This document shows positions 1-5,371 of a stretch of DNA of 5,748 nucleotides, piece after piece. The notes beneath the pieces are model-generated. The model saw nothing but the letters and a program-made list of their open reading frames with translations. It was not told the origin of the DNA and did no database searches. Source of the DNA: DAHUXT01 sp036378295 (GTDB lineage Bacteria > Chloroflexota > Ktedonobacteria > Ktedonobacterales > JADMIN01); NCBI GenBank assembly GCA_036378295.1, contig DASUWS010000237.1:1-5748 (forward strand), in the 5' to 3' direction. Position 1 is the first letter of the stretch. Each line of letters opens with the position of its first letter. The translations under genes and the position numbers were made by a program.

Positions 1-93
1 CGGCGAGGATATGGGTCCGTGGCCTTTCCCGATGATGCGGCGATGGTGATCATCGACGCGGTGTGGCAGCGGCTGCAGGAGAATGAGGGGTAA
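1..93 (+). CDS. 3' end of an unrecognised gene (partial)
   Basis: An open frame enters from the left edge and ends at TAA (91-93). It gives the last 30 residues of a protein, beginning RRGYGSVAFPDDAAM and ending QRLQENEG. The segment reads like a C-terminal amphipathic helix following a short strand. It is too short to assign to a family and I do not recognise it. Codon use fits a GC-rich genome, and the frame is open across the whole visible part. It could still be a chance open frame, because only 93 bases are visible. Confidence 0.5.
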   Translation, partial: RRGYGSVAFPDDAAMVIIDAVWQRLQENEG

Positions 94-340
94 TGCCACC
101 CCAAGAGTGCCTAATTCGGTTCACGCGCACACGCGTGGGGACCACCAACGCTCATGCGGCAACGCGCATATTCGAGGGGTTCAGCCATCTATGTAAGGAT
201 GTCACCTTGGTCGGCGGCCGTGGCCGTGTCCAGGGTGAGCAGGTATATCGCGACCGTGACTCTCGCTCTGACTCTGACCCTAGAGTGCTGAGACCGTTCA
301 CGGACGGACGGAAGGGCGTGGGCTGAGCAGGGCCAGAGCG
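94..340. other. Intergenic stretch without a convincing gene
   Basis: About 250 bases lie between the end of the left-edge gene and the stop codon of the minus-strand membrane protein. One plus-strand ORF of 77 codons (93-326) starts at an ATG overlapping the preceding TAA (TAATG), which could suggest translational coupling. Its product is arginine- and aspartate-rich, low in hydrophobic residues and matches no family I know, so I do not call it. The stretch contains the palindrome CACGCGTG near 129-136. I see no clear promoter and no hairpin followed by a T-run. Confidence 0.4.
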
Positions 341-916
341 CTACGACACCGGAATTGGAGTCGAAGGCGGTGTAGATGGTGTAGATGGTGTAGACGGCGT
401 AGAGGGCGTAGAGGGCGTCGACGAGGTGGAGTCGCCACGCACAAGCACCAGGACGAACTTCAGCAGGATAAAGAAGGCTGCGAGCGTCCCGATCAGCACT
501 TGCAGCACGAGGACGACCTTGCCGATAGGGTCGGTGACCCAGGCCAGGATGAACTGGAGCGCGGGGGGTAATGCATCGGCCAGATGGGTGAAATCAAACG
601 GAAACACCCTCAGCAGCCAGATGGCCGCAAGCGCCAGGATGATATCGGTGCACGCTTCGACAGGACGCGCTGGATTGCGACGACCGCTCGCCGCACGGAC
701 GAGGGCGGCGGCAGGCGCCAGGACAATGGGGACGTAGAGGCAGAGCATCTCAAGTGGGCCAAAGCGCTCGGTCAAGAAGCCTGTTGCCGCACGCTGATGA
801 TAGGCAAAGAAGCCAAGCAGCACGCTCATGGCGATGATACTGAAGACAGGCTCAGCCACGCGTTGCGCGATGGGGACAGCGTCCGGGTTGGATTGCCTCG
901 TGCTGGACATGCTCAT
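341..916 (-). CDS. Small four-helix membrane protein with Ser-Thr-Pro repeat tail
   Basis: Predicted product of 191 residues; I do not recognise the family. Hydrophobic segments lie near residues 23-39, 56-75, 90-107 and 131-159. The last is long and contains the run ILLKFVLVLV, so an integral inner-membrane protein with four helices is likely. After the last helix a hydrophilic tail (residues 161-191) holds six consecutive STP triplets (166-183) and a further PSTP, a low-complexity linker-like tail. The frame stays open upstream to 1339. I chose the ATG at 914-916 because GGAGGG lies about 8 bases before it, while the upstream extension is proline- and arginine-rich, non-hydrophobic and crosses a repeat tract. 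It is not close enough to the DUF6884 gene to be a clear operon partner (395-base gap). No catalytic motif is visible. Existence is fairly sure; function is unknown. Confidence 0.75.
   Translation of the reverse strand: MSMSSTRQSNPDAVPIAQRVAEPVFSIIAMSVLLGFFAYHQRAATGFLTERFGPLEMLCLYVPIVLAPAAALVRAASGRRNPARPVEACTDIILALAAIWLLRVFPFDFTHLADALPPALQFILAWVTDPIGKVVLVLQVLIGTLAAFFILLKFVLVLVRGDSTSSTPSTPSTPSTPSTPSTPPSTPIPVS
369..422 (-). repeat. 9-bp tandem repeat encoding the STP tail
   Basis: Six contiguous 9-bp units read on the plus strand as GGTGTAGAT twice, GGTGTAGAC, GGCGTAGAG twice and GGCGTCGAC. A degenerate unit follows on the right. On the minus strand each unit encodes one STP triplet of the membrane protein. 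Because the unit is nine bases long, gain or loss of copies changes tail length without breaking the frame. The differences between units are mostly synonymous (TCT/CTC/TCG-type serine codons and third-base changes), so the repeat is partly aged rather than freshly expanded. Confidence 0.9.
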
Positions 917-1311
917 CGTAATTTCCCTCCGTCCCGTCGCGTGTGGTGTGGTTGGTCTTCCACCGCCCCGCGCGCCGTTGACGCCAGAGACGCCAGAATC
1001 CAATGCCACCGTATCGCACGGATCGCCCATCGGAGTCACGATCGAGGGATGGATTCTCTCGATTCGCTCACAGCACGGTTTGCTATGATGAGCCGGGGCT
1101 GAACGATCCCAGGCGGGGAATGGATGCGAGCATGCTCGTAGTGGATGGCGCGATCTCTGTGCTGGGCAAGCCAAGAAGCCAACAGGTGCAGGCGGCATCG
1201 GCGGGGAGGGTGCGCTCCTCCAGACGGCACCAGCCTCTGGGTCCAGGACAGCGCTTATGGAGACCGGCGGATAGGCAGATAGGCAATTAGGCAGATAGAT
1301 GGATTGGCAGA
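917..1311. other. 395-base non-coding stretch upstream of the membrane protein gene
   Basis: This stretch holds the 5' region of the membrane protein gene and the 3' flank of the DUF6884 gene. The frames open here on both strands are low-quality overlaps of one another, with no Shine-Dalgarno-supported start and no recognisable motif. The Shine-Dalgarno GGAGGG of the membrane protein lies at 925-930 on the minus strand. I could not find a convincing -35/-10 pair. A degenerate short repeat occupies the right end (1271-1310). Confidence 0.5.
1271..1310. repeat. Degenerate 7-9-bp tandem repeat (ATAGGCAG-like)
   Basis: Five adjoining units of 7-9 bp can be read: ATAGGCAG, ATAGGCA, ATTAGGCAG, ATAGATGG and ATTGGCAG. 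The tract ends one base before the stop codon of the DUF6884 gene, so it lies wholly in its 3' non-coding flank. It does not form an obvious hairpin and has no T-run, so it is not a classical terminator. It looks like a small variable-number tract. Confidence 0.7.
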
Positions 1312-1764
1312 CTAGGGTGCGATGTGTTGCCCTAACCAACGCAGTTGTTCGCCTATGCGCAGCCCTTCCAGTGGCACCTCCACTATGATACCGTGGCGAC
1401 GAAAATAGGGCAGTAAGAACTCGCGATAGCGCTGTCCCGCAAACAGGATGACGTGCCCGACATCTGGCAGCGCCTGGTCCATCTGCATTTGGACACGCTC
1501 TGCCCAGGCGCGTCGCTCGGAGATCCCCATCGAGTTCAGCGTTTGCTCGTAGGGAGCAAGCACCTGATCTGGCGGCACGAGGCCGTATTTGGCGGAGAGG
1601 ATGAACCAGGGGCAGCCAGTCGCCTCGACGTACCGGCGCGCCTTGAGGAACCAGTCAGAGACGTAGAGATCCTTCGCGGGCGCTGGCGACGCTCGCTTCT
1701 TGCTGACGCAGGAGACAAGATAGATGGAGGATGGCTGCTGATCGCGCGACGCGGAATTCGACAT
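1312..1764 (-). CDS. DUF6884 / YaaA-like protein
   Basis: Product of 150 residues, a single small cytosolic domain with no signal peptide or membrane helix. The order of motifs matches the DUF6884 family, which resembles the YaaA (DUF328) group: an N-terminal strand with LVSCVSKK (16-23), DLYVSDWF (32-39), ILSAKYGLV (55-63), PYEQTL (71-76), AGQRYREFLLP (109-119) and PLEGLRIGEQLRWL (131-144). Length is full for the family. E. coli YaaA is linked to peroxide and iron stress and has been reported to bind DNA; whether this protein shares that role is only inference. The ATG at 1762-1764 is supported by AGGAG about 7 bases upstream (1772-1776). The gene stands alone on its strand with a palindrome-rich upstream region, which suggests its own control. 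Family assignment is fairly sure; biochemical role is unknown. Confidence 0.88.
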   Translation of the reverse strand: MSNSASRDQQPSSIYLVSCVSKKRASPAPAKDLYVSDWFLKARRYVEATGCPWFILSAKYGLVPPDQVLAPYEQTLNSMGISERRAWAERVQMQMDQALPDVGHVILFAGQRYREFLLPYFRRHGIIVEVPLEGLRIGEQLRWLGQHIAP

Positions 1765-1803
1765 GGCAACGCTCCTATCCTAACGGTCCGGGGAATCCTC
1801 AAT

Positions 1804-1819
1804 ACTGTGAACACTGTGA
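1804..1819. repeat. Short direct repeat ACTGTGA x2
   Basis: ACTGTGA occurs at 1804-1810 and again at 1813-1819, a 9-base period that runs into the 18-bp palindrome at 1817-1834. It lies 40-55 bases upstream of the DUF6884 start, where a regulator or the transcription machinery would bind. It may be half-site material or chance. Confidence 0.5.
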
Positions 1820-1834
1820 TGGTGATCACCATCA
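1817..1834. promoter_or_regulatory. Perfect 18-bp palindrome, candidate operator of the DUF6884 gene
   Basis: The sequence TGATGGTGATCACCATCA is identical on both strands with no mismatch. It sits 53-70 bases upstream of the DUF6884 start codon in non-coding DNA. A perfect two-fold symmetric site of this length at this distance is typical of an operator for a dimeric transcription factor. I cannot name the regulator, and no regulator gene is visible in the window. Palindrome: seen directly. Operator role: inferred. Confidence 0.55.
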
Positions 1835-1875
1835 TGGCACAACACCCTTGCCTGACGGCAGATAATGCACGACCG

Positions 1876-1890
1876 CCTCTCTCAGAGAGG
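1876..1890. repeat. Inverted repeat CCTCTCT-c-AGAGAGG
   Basis: Two perfect 7-bp arms are separated by one base, about 110 bases upstream of the DUF6884 start. As RNA it could fold only with part of the arms opened as a loop. No T-run follows on either strand, so a second protein-binding site is about as likely as a transcription signal. Confidence 0.45.
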
Positions 1891-2042
1891 ACTAGGAGCC
1901 TTTAGCGAATGCAACGTGATGTGCCACCCAATACGGGGTTGACGCTTCTCCGCCTGCTCTTGTAGAGTTGGAGAACTGGGCGATGGGAAGAGAGCGGGAA
2001 CTCCCAGCCTGGAGTTCATTTAGCCAGTTTGGCGGCGTCCGT

Positions 2043-2364
2043 CTCGATGCAATCGATCAACTGATCGACCGAGAACGGCTGGCAACGTGGACGGCCGCGT
2101 CGCCGCCCCAAGAAGCTGCACGCCGACAAAGGCTTCGATTTCCCGCACTGTCGCGCCGCCTGCCGTCAGCGTGGCATTGCCTCGCGCATCGCCCGCTGAG
2201 GCAGTGAGTCCCGCGAGCGGCTCGGCCGCCATCGCTGGGTCGTCGAACGCACCCTCTCGTGGCTCAATCGCTTCCGCCGCCTCAAGGTCCGCTACGAGCG
2301 GCGGGCGGACATCCATCGGGCGTTCCTTTCGCTCGGCTGTGCCCTCATCTGTTGGCATGCCTGA
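2043..2364 (+). pseudogene. IS5-family transposase remnant (C-terminal part)
   Basis: One plus-strand frame, clear from about 2086, encodes the C-terminal part of an IS5-type DDE transposase. It contains GRPRRRPKKLHADKGFDF, whose HADKGFD block carries the second catalytic aspartate, then RLGRHRWVVERTLSWLNRF with the catalytic glutamate, and RRADIHRAFLSLGCALICW at the end. A TGA at 2197-2199 interrupts the frame, and the final stop is TGA 2362-2364. A fitting upstream piece (LDAIDQLID, about 2043-2069) lies in another frame, which suggests a frameshift near 2060-2086. The N-terminal half with the first catalytic aspartate is missing; only about 105 of the usual 250 or more residues remain. I could not find terminal inverted repeats or a target-site duplication. 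The element cannot be active. It lies tail to tail with the hydrolase gene and marks an old insertion or rearrangement point. Confidence 0.88.
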
Positions 2365-2425
2365 GTCCGCGACGCCGCATGAGTGAGGGGCGGTGGGACG
2401 GGGAGTCTCGGGGAGTAAGTCAGCG

Positions 2426-3274
2426 TCAGCAGGCATCGGCTGCCGTGCTGTCTGCCTGCTCTCGCACGAGCGCAAGGGCCAGGCGAATCGCTTGCACGAC
2501 CACGTCCGGCTGTTCCTGGTTGATGAGATGCCCGCTGCGCTCAGCAATGATATGGACACTGCACGCGGAGAGGGCAGCGAGGTCGCATTGCATTTGTCGC
2601 CAGGTGCGCTCACGGCGTCTCACGAGGTCCGGTGGCAACCCTGCGGGTGCCTGTGCCCGCCCGCGGCTCACTACGACCAACGGGAGGCGGCCCAGACGCG
2701 TGCACTGCTGCATGAGGCTGCTATTGGCCAGGTTGTCAATCCGCTCGGCATTGGCCGCTGGGTCCACCCAGGTGACGCGCAGCGTGTGACGGTACTGCGC
2801 GACGGCCAGCGGTTCATCACCCGCTTCCGCTGGCAGCGCCGCCAGCAGCCGTTCGCGCTGCTCTTCGTGTGCCGAATCGATGAGGACGAGCGCTGCGATG
2901 TCCGACGGATAATGCCGCTGATAGTAGCGAGCGGTCAGTCCGCCCATAGAGTGCCCTGCTAACACGTACGGAGGCGGAATCTTGGCGACGTGGAGCAGCC
3001 TATGGAGGTCGGCGGCAAGATCGGCGACTGTCCGAGGTGTAGGTGCGGGCGCAGGATCACTGCGTCCAAGGCCGGCGTGGTCATACCACACAACCCGCGT
3101 GAACCCAGCAACCTGCAGCGCGACGGCGTCAAAGAAGTCGCCCGCAGCTCCCAAACCCATCTCCAGCACGACCGTTGGCGCGCCCCGTCCCACTTGACGC
3201 AGCGCGAGCTGATAGCCACCCACGTCGACAAGGCGCGCTTGACCCGATGCGACAAGATCATGGTCAGCATCCAT
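2426..3274 (-). CDS. Alpha/beta hydrolase
   Basis: Product of 282 residues, a normal single-domain length for alpha/beta-fold hydrolases. Visible in order: strand TVVLEMGLG (34-42), the likely oxyanion-hole region; RVVWYDHAGLGRSDP (60-74), the classic D-x-x-G-x-G-x-S motif before the cap; nucleophile elbow GHSMGG (107-112) with Ser109; ALVLIDSAHEEQ (128-139), with Asp133 as a possible acid; and SGHLINQEQPDVV (247-259), with His249 as the catalytic base. The place usually holding the acid after strand 7 (VVVSRGRAQ, 200-208) has no Asp, so the acid may be Asp133. No signal peptide, hence cytosolic. The ATG at 3272-3274 has GGAGG 7 bases upstream. Substrate unknown; an esterase, lactonase or C-C hydrolase role is possible. 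No functional partner is visible nearby. Confidence 0.92.
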   Translation of the reverse strand: MDADHDLVASGQARLVDVGGYQLALRQVGRGAPTVVLEMGLGAAGDFFDAVALQVAGFTRVVWYDHAGLGRSDPAPAPTPRTVADLAADLHRLLHVAKIPPPYVLAGHSMGGLTARYYQRHYPSDIAALVLIDSAHEEQRERLLAALPAEAGDEPLAVAQYRHTLRVTWVDPAANAERIDNLANSSLMQQCTRLGRLPLVVVSRGRAQAPAGLPPDLVRRRERTWRQMQCDLAALSACSVHIIAERSGHLINQEQPDVVVQAIRLALALVREQADSTAADAC

Positions 3275-3357
3275 CGCCCATCCTCCAGACTGGTGTCACG
3301 TCCCGTACGATCTACTTCCATCAGTCTATCAGGTAAAGACAGTTTTGATAGGCGCAG

Positions 3358-3663
3358 TTAAGGTAAACCGCAAAGGGCTGAGAGCGCAGACGCTGCCAAC
3401 TCCTGGGCTTTCGCCTCAGCGGGCGCAATGACGCGCTTGTTGAGCGTCGCGAGGACCTCATCGAGCGTGGGGTAGCGACAGAGCGGGAGCATCAGGGGAT
3501 GGACTCCACCTGTGAGCAAAGGTTGCGAATACCAAGTGGTGTCGTCGACACGTACCGCCACGCTCTTTCTCCCGGCAATTGCTAATCGGCTGGGCGCCCG
3601 CTTCCGCCTCATGCATTGGAAACGTTGGACATGCCGAAGCGGCAACGGAGCCTCGGAGCACAT
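3358..3663 (-). CDS. Doubtful hypothetical ORF, possible gene remnant
   Basis: An open frame of 101 codons with no family I recognise. The C-terminal 44 residues, from MLPLCRYPTLDEVLAT through NKRVIAPAEAKAQELAA, look protein-like: a predicted amphipathic alanine-rich helix, and codons that mostly end in G or C like the neighbouring genes. The N-terminal half is basic and less convincing. No good Shine-Dalgarno precedes the first ATG; a weak GGAG lies about 11 bases before an internal ATG that would give the 44-residue form. It lies 83 bases upstream of the hydrolase on the same strand. It may be a small gene, the tail of a decayed gene, or chance. Confidence 0.25.
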   Translation of the reverse strand: MCSEAPLPLRHVQRFQCMRRKRAPSRLAIAGRKSVAVRVDDTTWYSQPLLTGGVHPLMLPLCRYPTLDEVLATLNKRVIAPAEAKAQELAASALSALCGLP

Positions 3664-3909
3664 AGGGTCCCACGCGTTGCCCTAGGTAATTTCTCGCGCA
3701 GCGCTACCGGCGGCACGTGGCGTAGGGCATTCACGCGATCTTCCATGCCGCCGCCTCACTGCCAAGAGTGCGCGAATAGCGGATACGGTCGACCCATGGC
3801 TCACGTATGCTGAAGGTGTGGTTTTTCCAGGCTGCCGCCACACCAGCATGGCCCATCAGCATGCCACGCCCGCTCACCAGTGGCACGCCATGTCAGGAGG
3901 GAGGCTTCT
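3664..3909. other. Upstream region of the molybdoenzyme operon, rich in inverted repeats
   Basis: About 245 bases without a convincing gene. It should contain the promoter and leader of the plus-strand redox operon. A weak -10-like TATGCT lies at 3806-3811, but I could not find a matching -35. Inverted repeats cluster here: TGCCCTA (3678-3684) with TAGGGCA (3723-3729) enclosing GGTA/TACC (3685-3688, 3705-3708), and further pairs at 3815-3892 listed separately. Confidence 0.45.
3815..3892 (+). promoter_or_regulatory. Potential hairpins in the leader of the redox operon
   Basis: First stem: GGTGTGG (3815-3821) pairs with CCACACC (3838-3844). Second, nested stems: CATGGC (3847-3852) with GCCATG (3887-3892) enclosing TGCCAC (3862-3867) with GTGGCA (3880-3885). 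The outer stem ends 3 bases before the Shine-Dalgarno tract AGGAGGGAGG (3895-3904) of the molybdoenzyme gene, so folding could affect ribosome access. I do not recognise the molybdenum-cofactor riboswitch consensus here. The base-pairing is seen; any regulatory role is inferred. Confidence 0.35.
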
Positions 3910-4521
3910 ATGAGCACACCGTTCTTTAGCCGCAGTTTCCAGGGACGCCGCCAGCGATCTGAGGAGGCGCAGCGCCTCCCACCCGGCCAGTACCTCGTGA
4001 GCGGCTTTCCCGTCCTCTCCGCTGGGCCCACGCCGCGCACGCCGCTCGAGCAGTGGGACTTCTCGATTGTTGGAGAGGTGGACCAGCCCCGGCAATGGAC
4101 CTGGCAGCAGTTCCAGCAACTGCCCCATGAGTCCGTCACAAAAGACATTCACTGCGTGACCAAGTGGAGCAAGCTCGACACCACCTGGACGGGTGTGTCC
4201 CTCGATACGTTGTTGCAGGGCATCGCGACCAGCGGCGCCTACATCCTGGCCTTCTGCGATGGCGGTTATACGACCAATCTTCCACTGGAGGATGCGACCG
4301 GCGGCAAGGCATGGATCGCGTACGAGTACGAGGGGGCGCCCCTGACGCCCGAACACGGCGGGCCAGCACGGCTGCTTGTGCCTCACCTCTACTTCTGGAA
4401 GAGCGCCAAATGGGTGCGCGGCCTGCGCGTGCTGGCGGCGGACAAGCCGGGCTTCTGGGAGTCGCTGGGGTATCACAACTACGGTGATCCCTGGAAGGAA
4501 CAGCGCTACGAGGGCGACTAG
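3910..4521 (+). CDS. Sulfite-oxidase-like molybdopterin-dependent oxidoreductase
   Basis: Product of 203 residues corresponding to one molybdopterin-binding domain of the sulfite oxidase/YedY superfamily (oxidoreductase molybdopterin-binding domain). DIHCVTKWSK (79-88) supplies Cys82, the expected molybdenum ligand. GGPARLLVPHLYFWKSAKWVRGLRV is split over 150-174 and holds the pterin-contacting Arg and Lys residues. The C-terminus GFWESLGYHNYGDPWKEQRY (181-200) is the family hallmark. There is no twin-arginine or other signal peptide, no haem domain and no dimerisation domain, so this is the short, probably cytoplasmic form. The ATG at 3910 is chosen over one 30 bases upstream because AGGAGGGAGG ends 5 bases before it. 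It heads an operon with a flavoprotein reductase 73 bases downstream, the probable electron partner. Substrate unknown; oxidation of an S- or N-compound or reduction of an oxidised group are both possible. Confidence 0.93.
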   Translation: MSTPFFSRSFQGRRQRSEEAQRLPPGQYLVSGFPVLSAGPTPRTPLEQWDFSIVGEVDQPRQWTWQQFQQLPHESVTKDIHCVTKWSKLDTTWTGVSLDTLLQGIATSGAYILAFCDGGYTTNLPLEDATGGKAWIAYEYEGAPLTPEHGGPARLLVPHLYFWKSAKWVRGLRVLAADKPGFWESLGYHNYGDPWKEQRYEGD

Positions 4522-4545
4522 CAGGCATCATAAAGCCAATAACAA

Positions 4546-4563
4546 GTTAGAGTGGTTAGAGTA
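4546..4563 (+). repeat. Tandem 9-bp duplication between operon genes
   Basis: GTTAGAGTG (4546-4554) is directly followed by GTTAGAGTA (4555-4563) in the 73-base spacer between the molybdoenzyme and reductase genes. The spacer is less GC-rich than its surroundings and has no hairpin-plus-T-run terminator, so transcription is likely to continue through it. Confidence 0.5.
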
Positions 4564-4594
4564 AGGAACGGGAGACGAGCCGGGGGGACGACCA

Positions 4595-5371
4595 ATGGCA
4601 GGGATACGGCCCAGATTGGTGTGGCAGCACGCCACCGTACGCGAGTTGATCGAGGAGACGCCGCACGCTAAAAGCCTGATTCTCGATGTGCCGGGTTGGC
4701 CGGGACACCGCGCTGGCCAGCATCTCGACGTGCGGCTGACAGCAGCCGATGGCTATCAGACTGAGCGCAGCTACTCCATCGCCTCCGCACCCACAGATCC
4801 TCAGGTGATGTTGACCGTCGAGCGGCTCGAAGACGGCGAAGTGTCCCCCTACCTGACCGACGTCCTGCGCCCCGGCGATCAGTTGGAACTGCGTGGCCCC
4901 ATCGGCGGCTGGTTCACCTGGCGACCTGAGGAAGGCGGCCCGTTGCTGCTGGTAGCGGGCGGCTCAGGGATCGCGCCGCTCATGGCGATGATCCGGTATC
5001 GGGCTGCCGTACAGAGCCCGGTGCCGGTCTGCCTGCTGTACTCGTCGCGCACCTACGAGGAGATCATCTACCGGGAGGAACTCGACTGGCTTGCAACGGC
5101 AGGCGCCGACCTGGACGTGGTTCATACCATCACCCGGTCCCAGCCTGCCGGCTGGCAAGGATACCGCCGGCGCATCGACCGTGCAATGCTCGAAGAGGTG
5201 GCATGGACGCCTATGGAGCGCCCGCTGATATTCGTGTGTGGTTCGAACCCGCTGGTGGAAGCGGTCGCGACGGCGTGTGTCGAACTGGGACATCCCCCTG
5301 AGCGCGTCAAGACCGAGCGCTTCGGGCCGATCGGAGAAGCAAGCGGAGAAGCAGGCGGAGGTGCAGTATGA
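4595..5371 (+). CDS. FAD/NAD(P)-binding ferredoxin-reductase-like oxidoreductase
   Basis: Product of 258 residues with the two-domain ferredoxin-NADP reductase fold. The FAD-binding barrel shows PGHRAGQHLDVRL (37-49), ERSYSIAS (57-64) with the R-x-Y-S flavin motif, and GPIGGWF (101-107). The NAD(P)-binding domain shows LLLVAGGSGIAPLMAM (117-132), the strand VCLLYSSRTYEEIIYREEL (145-163), FVCGSNPLVEAV (213-224) and the C-terminal block ERFGP (241-245). There is no [2Fe-2S] plant-ferredoxin domain and no globin domain, so it needs a separate electron partner, most simply the molybdoenzyme encoded upstream. The ATG at 4595 is preceded by a G-rich Shine-Dalgarno-like GGGGGG about 7 bases before it. 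Its TGA overlaps the ATG of the next gene (ATGA), suggesting coupled translation. The C-terminal 13 residues (GEASGEAGGGAV region) are a Gly/Ala-rich tail that also supplies the next gene's ribosome-binding site. Confidence 0.93.
   Translation: MAGIRPRLVWQHATVRELIEETPHAKSLILDVPGWPGHRAGQHLDVRLTAADGYQTERSYSIASAPTDPQVMLTVERLEDGEVSPYLTDVLRPGDQLELRGPIGGWFTWRPEEGGPLLLVAGGSGIAPLMAMIRYRAAVQSPVPVCLLYSSRTYEEIIYREELDWLATAGADLDVVHTITRSQPAGWQGYRRRIDRAMLEEVAWTPMERPLIFVCGSNPLVEAVATACVELGHPPERVKTERFGPIGEASGEAGGGAV

Noticed and set aside
101..110. 10-mer CCAAGAGTGC repeated at 3762-3771
   Set aside because: Several shared 10-mers are expected by chance in a window of this size, and the flanks do not match.
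93..326. 77-codon plus-strand ORF with a TAATG overlap to the left-edge gene
   Set aside because: The overlap is suggestive, but the product is Arg/Asp-rich, has no hydrophobic core or known motif, and GAGGGG is only about 2 bases from the ATG.
917..1339. N-terminal extension of the membrane protein to 332 residues
   Set aside because: The extension is Pro/Arg-rich, overlaps the stop of the DUF6884 gene and a repeat tract, and a much better ribosome-binding site precedes the internal ATG at 916.
1799..1920. Rho-independent terminator at the inverted repeats
   Set aside because: No T-run follows either repeat on either strand, and the tight centre of 1876-1890 does not give a stable loop with full arms.
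1939..1966. TTGACG ... TGTAGA as a plus-strand promoter
   Set aside because: The -10 element matches only half of the consensus, and the only downstream gene is the dead transposase fragment.
2020..2613. 197-codon minus-strand ORF across the transposase remnant
   Set aside because: It is antisense to clear IS5 transposase blocks and overlaps the end of the hydrolase; it has no motif of its own.
2259..2962. Plus-strand ORFs of 176 and 189 codons opposite the hydrolase
   Set aside because: They are antisense to a gene with a complete hydrolase motif set, and their products are Arg/Cys-rich and unlike any family.
3880..3909. Upstream start adding 10 residues to the molybdoenzyme
   Set aside because: The upstream ATG falls within the inverted-repeat leader and would put the strong AGGAGGGAGG tract inside the coding region.
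3874..4476. 200-codon minus-strand ORF opposite the molybdoenzyme
   Set aside because: It is a mirror frame of a gene whose family motifs are unambiguous; such long antisense frames are common in GC-rich DNA.
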